Origin: Spizellomyces punctatus DAOM BR117
Taxonomy: Eukaryota > Chytridiomycota > Chytridiomycetes > Spizellomycetales > Spizellomycetaceae
Direction: 5' to 3'
Length of the DNA: 64,000 nt
NCBI RefSeq assembly: GCF_000182565.1
Contig: NW_015971542.1
Span: forward strand, 1,284,873 to 1,348,872
In this document: positions 1-12,347 of the stretch, piece after piece
Layout: each line of letters starts with the position of its first letter
How positions within the stretch are numbered: the stretch's first letter is position 1
The notes under the pieces: model-generated
Databases searched by the model: none
Told to the model about the DNA's origin: nothing
Seen by the model: only the letters and a program-made list of their open reading frames with translations
Program-made: the position numbers and the translations under genes

Positions 1-3000
1 GCAAGGATGGTGAGCCTGGGCGACTTTTAAAGATGTCCATGAAGTTGTGAGAAATGTTTTGGGAGAAGTGTTGAGCCGAAGGTTTGGGAGAGGCTGGCCG
101 AGATGGTATGTTGCTCTGGTCCATGCTGCCATGCTCAGAGTATAACGATGACGAACGGCGCGGATGCTGAGTTTGCGAGTGGATTCGAGACAGCGCGCTG
201 TTTGTCGGTGGTGTCGCAGGAGGTGTCAACACCTGATTACCGTGTATTTCACTGATGAGTCTCTTGGTATTGATTTGAAAAGCAAGCAAGGGGGGCGCAT
301 CTGATGAAGATGAAGATAAATGATGACACATCAGCTGCGAATCTCCACGGCTTCGACGTCCATGACTTAAGTGCACAGATGGGTACTGACCATCTTCGGA
401 GGTGTATATGGGAAATGCGGAAATGCTCTTTTTGATATTTACATGCTGGTAGCCGAGCCCGAAACTCTTACAGCTTCACGGATGAGGGATTAAGATTAGG
501 CGATGTACCATTAATATCATCCTTTTGAAATGAAAATCAATTTACCTCACTTGGCCGTCGCAGCTAGCCAAAATATCATCGACATCAGAGCCACTAATTA
601 TTCGGTCCAAGTGACCGGTTTTAAGCTATTTGCAGGAGTTAAACCCAGTGGGAGGTTCAATATCGTTGAATAACTTCACTGACCTGCCAAATGTACGCAG
701 TTCCGTCAACGCACGCAACTACCAGAATCTCGTCCAGCGTGCGCCAATGCACCGAGTCGATTTCATGGGAATGCCCTGTCAATCTGTAGCAACTGCGAAG
801 AGGTGTATTAGTTTTAAGGTTCATATGGATGTAGCAATCGAGACCGCACCATCGCAAATCTTCTAAGTCAATTGAGGCTATGGAACGATCTTTCGATATG
901 GAGAAAATGGAAGACTTCAATCGCTGTCCTGCATCGCTTGGAATGGGTACAAATCCCTGCACATATTCAGCGTGATTCAAGAACGATGCAAGGAGCTTTC
1001 CATCACTAGATCAAAGCATTAGGGCTGTTGTCTACACGCACCGTCCAGCATGCTAGCAACGATATACGTACTCCATGTTCCACACTTTAACCGTGCAATC
1101 CATGCCGCCACTCAGAAGAACATTGCGGCCACCGCTTTCGCGCGGGTGTGGTGCGTATATAGAGGTCACTGGTCCAATGTGCCCTTTCAACGTCAGATAT
1201 GCCCCTTCTTCACGGTCACCAGCAGAATCACTAAAGACGCAACGGACGGGAATGATGCGTATTTCACCATTCTCTATCCCAAAGTTGCCTTAAGTCAAGT
1301 CTTGTGTTCGGCCGCAGAAGACCTAAAGACCTACCATAACCCTTTGCAATGTATTTATTAGAGACCGACGCAACTGAAACTACTTTTGGTGCTGGATCTT
1401 CAGATAACGGCCATAGTGACTGAAGTGTGAAATCTGGTAGTGATAAGGGTTAGCTTTGCCTTCAATGATGCCGACCAAATCCCACTCTCGCTCACCAGCA
1501 TCAGGCAAATAGGCAGCGCCGGGTCCTTGACTCCCGGATAGAATCTCCAATTGCACTCCCCGCAACTGAGCTCCGAGTAAACTGGCAAAAAACGTCCATT
1601 GAGATATTGCGCCACCCTGTCTAAAGGACAAGACGTGATGCAGTCCATTTTGTTTTCCTGGAACATGGGCAATAATCGAGGTGCCATCAATGTGATCCTT
1701 TGTATCCTGAAAAGCGGCGATAAGAGTGACCGCACTGAAGCAGCAGGGATTCAGCCACACGTAACAGAATACTGGTTATGGTCGTTGGGTCACGCACCTG
1801 TTACCCTGAGAGTGTCCAGTATTCATGTTTCGTACATAATACGCAAGATTTCCTCGCGCAAATAATACCACAGCATCAGACGGAACAGATGCCAAATCGC
1901 TGGTTCGAATGACATCGCCATCAGGTCCCAGATAATATAAATACACAGTACTTGAACTCCAGAGTAACAGGGTCGCCGCCGAAAGAAACTTGCCGCCCTT
2001 CCATGATCCCTTGCCGTCTTCGCAGGGTATCTGACTAGTGAGCGAAACTTTCCCGGACTTTGCGGCAAATATCTACCAGTCGGGACAGCCGTACCGTTAA
2101 GACTCTGTGTGATCATAACAATTCCAAAGCTGCCTCGTCCTACCATACAGCACCGCTTCTGCACAGTCATAAGCAGGCTCTTATCGTATCGATTGATTTC
2201 GACCTTAGCTTCGGGCAGCCCCGTACTAGCATCGATGCGGTGTCTGATCTCGTGAGTAAATAACATGGCTTGCTCATTGAATGTCGAGACCGTCAGATCT
2301 CCGTTTAGGGTTATGGCAAAGATTTTATCAACGTATTTTGTTTCTGGAATGATCAGAACATACAAGACCGTAAGTACAATGCACCTCATACAGGCCAATG
2401 TTCCACCAGCTCACCTGTAGGATATAGGCACATGGACGCCACCCAGTTACCGTAAGTACAAATGGTTCTCAAGGTCTTGTGGTCACCACAAACAATCTCT
2501 GAAATCAATATCTATAACAGGAATAGATTGTCTTGGATGTTTACTCACACTCAGCGACGATGCATCAAGGATTGATACGACGTTTGCGAAGCCCGAACAT
2601 ATCACGTACTTTCCCGAAGACGTCATCTACCATTTTCCGACCATTAGGCACTGATTCTATCTCTTACAAACACACATACGTAAAATGTACCCACCTACCT
2701 TAATCCCAGTCACAGATCCCGGAAATGCTTCTTGATTCGCCTGCAAACAGCGTCCATCTGCGATATCCCACATGATAACTTCACCATCCTCCGAAGCTGT
2801 CAGAATGATATTTTCCTTTCTGGCTACACCTTCGACCTCAATCTTTCCGAGGGCTATGGCAGTAATGGGGGATTTATGACCGGAAAGAAGTGTCTTTGGT
2901 CTCAACTGGGGACGTGGGGTCATTTCCGGTGTAGCGTTTTTGTAACATGTATTGTGGTACATTGAAAACACGCACCTCCAGAGCCTTGCCTTCATCTACT

Positions 3001-3140
3001 GCAAAAATCCAGCCAACACCTCCGTCCATTCCCAGCACAATCGTGCTCCCATCATCACACGTTGTCAACGCCGTCACAGTGCAACTCGAAGAGAACGGGG
3101 TTGACAACCAACATGCCACGGGAAGAATCAGCGACGTCAT
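1..3140 (-). CDS. WDR7: WDR7/rabconnectin-3beta-like WD40 protein (partial, C-terminal half beyond left edge)
   Basis: Multi-exon gene read leftwards. The start at 3140 gives MTSLILPVACW, close to the WDR7 N-terminus (NSLVLPIVLWG as recalled). The next exon has a WD repeat (LLSGHKSPITAIALG ... EDGEVIMWDIADGRC) matching the second WDR7 blade. Further exons follow at about 2580, 2480, 2350-2150, 2050-1800, 1730-1400 and 1130; one at about 970-660 carries ISKDRSIASIDLEDLRW and ACVDGTAYIWQVS. Positions 1-240 stay open in a Ser/Pro-rich frame (RPASPKPSAQ), so the gene continues past the edge. WDR7 pairs with DMXL/Rav1 proteins to promote V-ATPase assembly on endosomes. Exon borders inside 1-2100 are approximate, and the introns prevent one continuous reading. 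The family call rests on blade order and the N-terminus; another WD40 protein is possible. Confidence 0.7.
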
Positions 3141-3898
3141 TCCATGTATCTAAGTACAGAGACAGTCAAAAGAGCAGCGAGAGGTTATGCGCTATGGTGA
3201 AAAGCGTGTAAATATGAAGAGAAAGGAATGTAATGCAAATGAAGATCGAGGCAAAACGGTCTCGTCGTGCGATGGCTTGGCTCATGCTTAGGTAATCTCC
3301 TCCGATGAGCACTCTTGGCCTTGGTTATTGCGAATCATTGTTATTCTTTGATAGAACGATATTGGAAGTCTTTATCCTCGTCTGAACAAAAACGGTTGCA
3401 GACAGCCAAAGTTAACCCCGGAGGATACAACAAAGTTATCGGTCTCTCAAATCCCTCAGTACACAATCTACCTTGCGCCATCCGACTTGTCTTTCAATGA
3501 CATCAACTCGAGTTAAACTGAGGCGTCTCGATAGCGCAGTACTGGTGTGCATATCAAAACCAGAGATCGACCGATAAACCATCCACTTGTTTTGTCGATA
3601 CACTGGAAGGGCGACAAGTTCTTCGAACTCTATACTACCCTACCCCAGCGATTCTAATTATCAACTCGAGATGGAACGAATCCTCAGACCACCCTGAAGG
3701 ACTTCACGCCATCCCTTAGTCTGTTGCGGGAACACGAAAGCGCTTGCGTACGAGAGGCAGAAGAAAGAATTAACGCTATATCTTAGCATTCGCGATATCC
3801 CGCGACGAAGCGCATGTTTAGCTCAAGCGGAGCTTATTCAGAGTCATTCCTCACACAAGCAGCCAAAGCACTAGTGCAGCCCAGACAGAACTTACCAA

Positions 3899-4473
3899 TC
3901 AATCCCACAACTGAGCGCGACGTGAAGTCTCTCGATGAGTAGCTACTTCAGTGTTTTCTCGTGAATTCTCAATCGCAAGGGCCTTTGCATCTGCAGCACA
4001 CCAACTTCAACGGAGAGGTAGCAACCGTCGCAGTAACTAACCTTTTCTGCAAGCTCATCTACTAGTTTGAGAGTTATCTTCAACACATCAGACTTAACTT
4101 TCATAGAAACATCTGCAAGTCTACCCATTTATCAAGTGGATCAGACTCGAATCCGAATAGCACACAACAGTTTTGATTGGGAAAACATTAAAGAATCCTT
4201 CCTTCTTCCTACGGTCACTCAAGCGAACCATCCTTCATGATGAGGATTAAACTCTGAGCTGTCAAGCAAAGAGACTACTGTCCAGCTCCCGAATACAATA
4301 GATTGGACAAGTTTTGTCATACTGTACCTACCATGGCTAAAGAAGAAGACGTTCGAGGGACGTACTGCTTGGATCACAAAACTAGTCTTACGGTGCAATC
4401 GCCATTGCCATATGCGCTGCAGGCCTTCAAATGGTCGATTCTCTTTCACTTTCTGAAATGTAGAAGCGTCCAT
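3899..4473 (-). CDS. small protein, possibly CENP-X/MHF2-like histone-fold protein
   Basis: Hand-built model: exons 4332-4473, 4042-4112 and 3899-3982, phases consistent, 98 aa. The first donor is GTAGGT, the second GTTAGT. The middle exon reads DVSMKVKSDVLKITLKLVDEL, resembling the CENP-X helix around KVSGDALQLMVELL. The last exon ends in E-x4-x-Q-L-x-D before the stop, where CENP-X ends LEKVLPQLLLDF. CENP-X pairs with CENP-S in the Fanconi/MHF and kinetochore complexes. The similarity is short and judged by eye. A strong GTAAGT just past the stop leaves open that the true reading continues in another frame. Coding status is likely but not certain; the name is only a lead. Confidence 0.33.
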
Positions 4474-5283
4474 GGCGTGTGGAATGAGCACTAACCCATG
4501 ACAAGAATAGTAACGAGTGACCAAAATGAGATGAAAAGACAGGTGGACAAGGGGCTGGGAAGAAGTGTACAACGGCACTAACGATGCCTGTGTTAACGGT
4601 GGCAAGTTTGGCATAGGGTTGATAACTGCGCACAACTGGTTGAATCAACAAAGAACTGACCTACCACACTCCCCTAGCGGCATGATCAGAAACTGACGTG
4701 TACATTGTTTTCTGGCATATGCTTTCTATTCTGGTATCTATCTTAATATTCACTGATTAGTAGCCCTTGGTTAAGTTTTGTTTTTTATCGCTGGTGCGGT
4801 TCGGTGGAAGCGCTGACAAAGAAAGATGAACCATTTGCTCCATGTGCTGCTGGCATATATAGCCAACCTTTCATGTTAAACTGTTCGTGGCGGATGCATA
4901 AGATCGATTGTTGCCTTTACGAATGCTGTTTCCCTCGTAACATAAAGCTAGACAGATTCCACCAATCGTTGCGAATGCTAACTTTCTTCACGTTTATCGC
5001 TGGTACAAACAAAAGACGGCACAGCAAACGACGCAGTTCCCGATCGAAGTACCCACTCTTTAGGGATTTTGAAAAGGCATTGATCTAGCGCAAAATGGTA
5101 TGAAAACAGTTAACAAGAAAAAAGAAAAAGAGGAGACGTCAAGGTTCTGCGCAGTCGAAGCAGTAGCGTATGTTATTTGAAAACAAAAACCTATATCCGA
5201 TCAGAAGCCAATGATAAAATTATAATGCATCTAAAAAGTAAATTTACAAAAAGTGAAAGGATTATCGTGCCAGTCAATTTGTC
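4474..5283. other. intergenic stretch, no supported gene
   Basis: About 800 bases between the small gene and the helicase stop. A+T content rises toward 5100-5280, fitting 3' flanks. An uninterrupted reading on the plus strand (about 4804-5088) lacks an ATG near its start and resembles nothing known to me, so it is not called. The 3141-3898 stretch on the other side of the small gene is likewise empty apart from a possible extra exon near 3680-3740 on the minus strand. Confidence 0.5.
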
Positions 5284-8200
5284 CTAAACCCGAGGCTCGC
5301 TCGATCCAAATTCTACGACACTCGCGAGTTCTCGAACAAGCATTTTACCAAGAGTGTTCCAATTGGCTCTGATCACTTGCTCCTCACGTCGACCATACCG
5401 GTGTCGACTCTGTTGCCGAGCCCATATCGCCCACTTCAAATACTTATGTAGCCATTCTTTCAACTCAATTAATACTCGCATCTCATGTACAGAGGATACG
5501 TTAACGCGAATCCAGGCATCAATAAGGAAGCCCGCTGCACCCGCGGTTGCAGGTTTCACACTACCAGGGTCAGCGAACAAGATGAGGGCAATAGGATCGG
5601 CCCGAGTGGTATTTCGTAGGTACAGTCCCATGTCAACGCGTTGCTTCTCTTGGAAGGAAAGCAATCGTGGCGGAAGAGGGGGAACTGTAGCAGAGTTGGA
5701 AATATCATCCAAGGTAGAATCATCATCGTCATCTGGAATATTGTCATAATCGAACACATCCGAGGTTGCGGCCGATCCGGCAGGTGTTCCTCGTCCGCTG
5801 TTCACACCGCCTTGCCCTCTGGCAGCCTGGCCAGCCGAATTTACAACGCCTTTCCAACTGTTCACGCTGCTCCCCGTTAATCTGAGTTTTGAGTCGGTAC
5901 GGGAATAGTACTCATCTTTGCCTGCAACCTCCGCCACATTCGGATAGAGGGCACCGCAAAGGATCGCGCGAACCATTGACGTGTTACTTGCAAACGTGTT
6001 ATAATCACCACCGCCCATCTCGTCATCCGTAGAGTTACGATCAAAGTCGGTGCGAAACCGGCTCCGCTTGTCCACTAGGCCCGCATCTTCGAGGTTCCGG
6101 AGCAATTGTTGTCGTGCCCTCTCGATATTAGCCATACTATTGTAGTGCAGAAAATTGGCACGCGCGAAATCCTTCGCTTGGGGTATGAAGGACCGGTGAG
6201 ATCCACCATAGGTATCTGCGACTTCCTTCCACATACGGAACGCATTCAACATGGTCAAATGGTCACTCTCCGTTCCGACAGCAAATTTTGATAAAATATG
6301 GGCTCGACCTTTCTCTTTCTCTTCGGGGTGGATGGAAAAGATACCTCGTCCAATTTCCATACCACCAGCGATGGTCAAGATCGGATCAAGACATCCCAGC
6401 ATAGCAGCTTCAATCACCATCTTTCCAATCCATGGATCTACTGGCATTTTGGACAGAACGTGCCCAAGCGTGGTCAAATTTTCCTCTTCATTAATTGCAC
6501 CTAGCGTTCGGAGCTCCTGCAATGCTCTTGAAACGTTGACAGGGGACGGTGGTTGGGGTGCGTGTGAGAACACGTCTGCACAGTGTCTTGCTAGTCTGAG
6601 AGCCTTCACTTTCAGCACAGTTGATTGCAAGTCTACTCGAAGAAGCTCAGGTGGCATAGAATAGGAGAGCTTCGCTTTCCGTCGGTGTGATAACACCGAA
6701 AAGTACATTCCAGGTCGACATCGACCCGCACGACCCGAACGCTAAGGATTGCTCGCATGAGTGAGTGTCACTTTCGAATAGGCGTTGCCTGCAAAGCTCA
6801 CCTGGCGTAAATTGGACAGACTAGCCCAGACTGAACTTAAAGATGAAATTCGTCGATCTGCATCGTATGAATTGATACGAATTTTTCCAGAATCAATAAC
6901 ATACACAACATCATTGATCTGATGAAGAAACCTCGTTACTAAGAGTGAAAGGGCCTCAATCCAAACAGCAGTCTACCCACCGTAACACTTGTTTCGGCGA
7001 TATTGGTAGATAAAATGATCTTCCTCACACCTTCAGGTGGCGTTTCAAAAATCAACTGCTGTGCACTGGTTGGGATGGACGAATGAAGAGGGAAGATCTT
7101 GAACCTTGACTCATCAGCAAATCCAACACGAAAGTTGTCCTCGTCCTTCAGCCGTTGCATAAGGACATCAATCTCTTGCCATCCAGGCAGGAAGCACAGA
7201 ATCGCACCATCGTCCCGCGTGGTGCAGATATGCGCTATCAGTGCTTCGAAATAGTCATACGGCATCGGATCTTCCCCTCGAGGAGGAATCAGCGGCCCGG
7301 TCTCATTTGAAACCCAGTGCAGTGACTCTTTGCTTGGCCGAAATGGTACGGGCAGTGCACGGGAGTCACGCAGCAATACTTCAACGTCTTCCAGAAAGTA
7401 CTGCTCGACCGGGAACATCCGGCCAGGGACGCTAATAATTGGCGGTGCATTTTGAGGGCCTTCGGTTCCGAAGCCAATGAAATAGTCCTGAAAGAGTTGT
7501 GTCTCTGCTGTGGCTGACATTAGAATGACGCGGATATCTGGCCTCTTTTGGAGGAGTTGACGGACAATGATCAAAAGCAGATCAGTATTCAAGTCACGTT
7601 CATGGACTTCATCCAAAATAATATGTGTGACATTCTTCAGCTGCGGGTCTTCCTGAAGACGCTTGAGTAAAATCCCCGATGTGCAGAAAACTACATGATA
7701 ATGCGGCATTTAGTGTAGAAAATAGCATGCAACCTTCACGCCCTCACACTTACCGATATGCCCGTCTCTAGGGTCGGCGGTTGGTCTCTTGTTGTCGAAC
7801 CGCACCTGATAACCTATAGCGCTCTCCCGCCCGAGGACCTCCCCACGTTCGTACGCCACCCGTTGCGCAACTGATATTGCAGCAATCCGCCTCGGTTGAG
7901 TCACGACAATATTCGCAGGTGTAGGCGATTCTTCCATACTGGCCATAGCGCGCTGTTGCTTGAAGTGGGCGAGGATAAACTGAGGTAGCTGCGTCGTCTT
8001 ACCCGCACCGGTTTCAGCAGATAGGATCGTCACTGGATTATTCTCAATTGCGCAAATGATCTCGCGATACTGAGTGAAGATCGGGAGCTCGTTGTTTTTG
8101 AGTTCACGGGGAATAGGAATGTCCATAGGGCGAAACCTTCGGGTTGATCCTCGGAAATCCCTGTATGGCGGCTGTACAGAAAGTCCAGGTTGGTTCCCGA

Positions 8201-9779
8201 AGCCAAGCGACGCTTCGACAGCACCGCTATCGACAAGGTGCTCCTCAAACTGAAATGCATTTACGTCTTTCAACTGAGATAACATGTTATCTAATCGGGT
8301 AAGCGTCGACTCGGTGAGTTCCACTCGAATGGGCTGAGCAAGAAGGGTCTGCAAGCGCTTCTTCAACGGAATCGACAGCAATCTGAAAGCATCGATGTAT
8401 TCCTGCGACACAATGGCAAGCAAGTGGGCGCAAAGATGGTTCCATGCTTTGACAGTGGCTATCTTTTTACTTTTCCCATGACCAACTGCTGTTATTGGTT
8501 GTACATCTCGACCTTCAAATACATGAGCTGCTAGACGAAGGCGAACTTCCCAACGACCCTGCTCGTGCCTTTTTTGAGGAATATGCCGCAATACAGGCTT
8601 GGGGACAGTCAGCTTGTTGCCATTGCAATAAAATGCGATCAGCTTTTTTTCGGCGTCATCCACGTCATCCGGTAACTTTGCTTTGGGAGATGGCGGACGA
8701 AGGTATTCCGGTTCCGCTCGATGTACATGATGCTGCTGATATTGTGGTTGCTGCTGCATGGATGAGCGGCTAAAATAGTCACTGCTCGGCGCTTGCCGAT
8801 AGTCGTGGGTGGAAGATCCTGATCGCCAACTTGACGATCCCGCTCGACTTCCTCTCACGTTCGGTGCTTCCAAATGGCCCCATGTCTCGCCATGCAAATG
8901 AGTCCATTCATCCTCACGCAATCCATAGAAATGCGATAATGGCCCATCGTGCGGACTAGAGACGGGCTCCGGGCGGTGCAATCGCTGTTGCTGATATGAA
9001 GTATTGGGCCGGTAGCTTGGGCTGTCATCGTCCCATGTAGAACGTCCCCATGACGCGGAAGGCTGCGTTGTACCGCGTGGTGGTGTAATGGCAGGACGAC
9101 TTGCCCAACTGACCTGGTCTTCGTCGTCATCCCAGGCGGATTTCACTGGTGCTCGGCTATCCCGCAGAAAACTTAGCGGCGCAATGGGTTGAGTTGGAAT
9201 AGGTTTGACGGGCATGCGTTCCCAAGTGTCTGGTGGCGGTTGCCGCTGTCGGGGTCCTGGTGGTGCGCGTGATCTCGCACTATGCTGATGTGATCCATCT
9301 CGCCTAGGTCTTTTCGCTCCTTCGGCAGCAGCCAGCCAACCCTCCCGCTCTATCTGATCCCTTACCAAACGCAATAGGTTTTGACGGGCGGTCTTTTTGT
9401 TCGTTCCTTCTGCCGTCACGACGAACGGCGATCCTGTCGGAGTGGGGACTTCAAGGTGGGCAATAAAATATTGCTGTACTCCACCACCGCGGACGGATTG
9501 AGGTGTACGGTGTTCCTCAAACTGAAAGTCTGCTGCTGTTCGCAAGGAACTAAAGTATTTCTGCACAATGCGAAGATCACCAGTCATATCCGCGGGTTCA
9601 GCTGAAGAGCCACTACTAGTTGGAAACTGAGGTAGGGAGGCAAACGCAGGGGACGACGCATGCCGCGTCGGAGGTCGAGTGACCGAGGAGGTAGGTTGGG
9701 AATGGCGTGGTGAGTCCCGGTTTGAAAGGGGTCCGTCCGGCCGCTTTGACGAAGGGTGGCGACGATGATATCTGCTCAT
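5284..9779 (-). CDS. DExH-box RNA helicase with dsRNA-binding-like N-terminal modules (DHX36/DHX57/DHX30 type)
   Basis: Exons 7754-9779, 6981-7690, 6802-6918 and 5284-6741 join in phase to 1,436 aa. The N-terminal 600 residues are Arg/Ser/Pro-rich with two dsRBD-like segments (around DLRIVQKYFSSL and after DDAEKKLIAFYCNG). The core follows: motif I AETGAGKTTQ, TQPRR, motif II DEVHERD, motif III MSATAE, the TNIAETSVT segment and motif VI RSGRAGR, the last split across an intron boundary (Q|R). After it come the winged-helix/ratchet region (ALRTLGAI.., LSKMPVDP) and an OB-fold end. Such proteins unwind RNA or G-quadruplexes using ATP. The start at 9779 (MSRYHRR) is preferred; an in-frame ATG at 9917 would add 46 residues of atypical sequence. 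The subfamily cannot be fixed by eye. Confidence 0.93.
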
Positions 9780-10293
9780 TGCACTGGTAAAACTCTTGCA
9801 GTTGGCGAATGAAAGGATAAGAACTGTCGGTCGCGAGCCTCGCACAGTCGCGGATGCAAGGTCAAGAGTGAGATTAGGAAATATATAGATGCCCCGTGGC
9901 CGAGCAAACCTATTCATAACGCAGGCTGTATGAAGCTATTGTAAACCGCAATGTCAACGTAAAAATGCAGATTTGGGCGGTAGCGGAGGGTGGAAATGGC
10001 AAGCCAGACATTGGGTGCAAATGGCACTGGAGCAAAAACGGAAGCTGCAAAACCAAAGCTTTGGCGACTTTTACAGTGATGGCTGACATCAGCATTTCTA
10101 TTGCCATAGTAACATATCACGTGAAGCGCAGCACTCTTCGAGTCTAACGCAACGTCTGCCTTCCGTCGAGTCGTTGGCAGTCTTTGGGCTATTTGGTCAT
10201 TCTCCACACACACGTTCCATCCACGTTCTGCAGCGTCCATATCAGATCGTTCAAAGTATCGTAACTGATCCCATGCAAAAGTTTAGAGTCATC
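9780..10293. promoter_or_regulatory. 5' region of the helicase / 3' flank of MMS2
   Basis: About 510 bases upstream of the helicase start and downstream of the MMS2 stop, both genes reading leftwards. No conserved coding segment, tRNA or repeat was seen; the readings there are short and cross-strand. It presumably holds the helicase promoter and the MMS2 terminator. Confidence 0.4.
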
Positions 10294-11119
10294 TTAAAAA
10301 GTAGATCCTTCGGGAGGCTGCGACAGCTTCTTGTGCGCAGGATTCGCCATCTCGCTAAAAGACCCGAAGCGTAAATGAATCGCTTGCAAATGATAAAGAG
10401 ATAACCTGACAAGACCCTTACCGTCGCAACTCGGCGAGCACAGTTTCTATTGTATAATGCCTCTTCCAGCTATCTAAACACCCCAATCGCTCGACCTACC
10501 AATATGATATTTTCGTTGATCAATAATGAAACCCCTCAATAATGTCGCATAGAATTTTCGTGTGCCAACTCACCTTGCCATTTTGCTGGTTGACCCACGG
10601 CAGATTGATACGGGAAACAAACGAAACGGTGGGGGGACGGTCAGGGTATTCGGGACCGCAGAAGATCCTAAGACTGTAGATGCGGTTCTCGTGTACCGTC
10701 TAGATTATGACCATCGCAGAAAGGAATTAGCTTGCATCCTTTTTTTCGGCAAGTGTTTGGCTCCCTAGAGAACGCACATGCCCAGGCCCAATGATTGTCC
10801 CATTCCAGTTTGACATCATAGTATCCTCTCCATCAGCGAGACCATAACTGATCGTTCCGTCACCAATACCCTTTTCACCCTTTTCCAACTCCTCGAGGAG
10901 CCGAAAATTACGAGGTACTAGATGTGGTAATCGGTCGTGATGGATGCGCGTCAAGTCAATTTGAGCAGCGAGGTAGAGCAAGATGGAGAGAGAGAGCGTG
11001 TGTGTATCGTATTAGAATATGTGACGGTACGCACGCATTTCCATACAAGAATCACCAAAAGCATTTAGCAAGCACCACAGCGAGATAAACCGCGCAAGTT
11101 CCCGCGTACCTTTGGCCAT
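10294..11119 (-). CDS. MMS2: ubiquitin-conjugating enzyme variant Mms2/UBE2V
   Basis: Five exons: 11110-11119, 10778-10917, 10574-10699, 10422-10495 and 10294-10354, summing to 411 nt and 136 aa, the usual UEV length. The first coding exon is only 10 nt (ATG GCC AAA G). Hallmarks are [39 protein letters not shown], the YPDRPPTV loop, [22 protein letters not shown] and the C-terminus [11 protein letters not shown]. There is no catalytic cysteine at the E2 position, as expected for a variant that pairs with Ubc13 to build K63-linked chains in post-replication repair. It faces the J-protein gene across 312 bases. Confidence 0.96.
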
Positions 11120-11431
11120 TTTCAAAAAGTGGGGAGTGGACCCTTTTGCAGGTAGTGGAATCAAAAGGTCAAACCACACAAAAAGGTCAGTAGCCCGCGA
11201 TATGCACCAAAAAGAAGATGATTCAAAAAAACAAAGGCGATCAGATTGTTTTTAAACGACTTGCTACGAATCAAATCCCAGAAGGAGGCGAAAGGCCGCG
11301 TCATTTCCAAATTTCCTAAAACGGTCAAATTGAGTTTTGATCATCGCAAGCGGGGCTTTTGGGGAAGAACGGTTCAAGTAGAAGCAAGCATTTCTCATCT
11401 GCAAGTTTAACAAAAAAACGACTACGAAACA
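11120..11431. promoter_or_regulatory. divergent promoter between MMS2 and the J-domain gene
   Basis: 312 bases between two ATGs pointing away from each other. It is rich in A runs near the plus-strand gene (for example around 11406-11416). No TATA-like or named binding site was confidently seen. Confidence 0.4.
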
Positions 11432-12101
11432 ATGGCCGAAACAACCGACTTTGACTACTATGAGGCTTTAAACATTAAGCCAGACGCCAACGAAGAGGCC
11501 ATCCGTCAGGCGTACATTAAGGAATCGGTGAGTTTAAGGTGGTGATGGAGCGCATCTAGAAGGAGGAGTGGCTGACCGCACGCTTTTTGCAGCTCAAATG
11601 GCATCCCGACCGTAACCCTGCTCCTGAAGCCACATCAAAGTTTCAGCAAATCGCGCAGGCATACTTTGTCCTCAGCGACAAGGATCGTCGCAGTGCTTAT
11701 GACAGGGCTCGCCGTGAACACAAGCGGTTCGGCATGGACGAGAATGTGGACGCTTCGTCCATTTTCGGAAACGTCTTTGACGAACTCCTTGTCCCCGAAG
11801 TTCCCAATCCCATTTGGTTCTGGGAGCCTGTTGGTGGAATAGCTGGTTTTATGATGGGGTGCGTCTACTATTGCTACTTTTCGTTTTGGCTCGTAAGTCC
11901 CTTACTTACCGGCTGTGAAATAGTTTCATCGTCTTCAATATTCCCGGTGCAATCTTTGGTGCTTACACAGGGAAGAAATTGGGAAAAGTTCGTGACATGA
12001 AAGGTGTGTCCGTGTACGAGGCTTTTGCCAAGCTCGGCAAGGACCGAAAGGCGGAAATTCTCTCCCACCTTGCGCAAAAGATGTTCAGCAAGGGCTTGTG
12101 A
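11432..12101 (+). CDS. J-domain (DnaJ/Hsp40) protein with glycine-rich hydrophobic C-terminal part
   Basis: Exons 11432-11527, 11593-11858 and 11924-12101 give 179 aa. Residues about 7-75 are a J domain (DYYEALNI start; HPDRNP contains the HPD triad that stimulates Hsp70 ATPase). The C-terminal part has a hydrophobic, glycine-spaced segment (GGIAGFMMG then NIPGAIFGAYTG) followed by GKKLGKVRDMKG and an amphipathic helix. This architecture (J domain plus glycine-zipper-like segment, no zinc fingers) fits a class C co-chaperone associated with a membrane. Introns are 65 nt each. It converges on EAF3. The precise client or compartment cannot be read from the sequence. Confidence 0.88.
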
Positions 12102-12347
12102 GAGATGTCATTGGGTGGGTTATTCCTCATGGTTTTAGTAATAGATGAAAGACCTCATGGCACCTTGAAGATGTGGGAAAAAAACTTGTGGGTAATAGCA
12201 GTGGGGCGTTTAATGGGTATATATGGTTAGTCGACATTTTCATAGTGGGCTTTTGTCGCAAGTAGACAGAATCACAAGTTGGCGTATGTGTGTCCGCGGT
12301 TTAAGAACATATTATAAAAATGAAAATGAAATACAATCTTTCACGGT

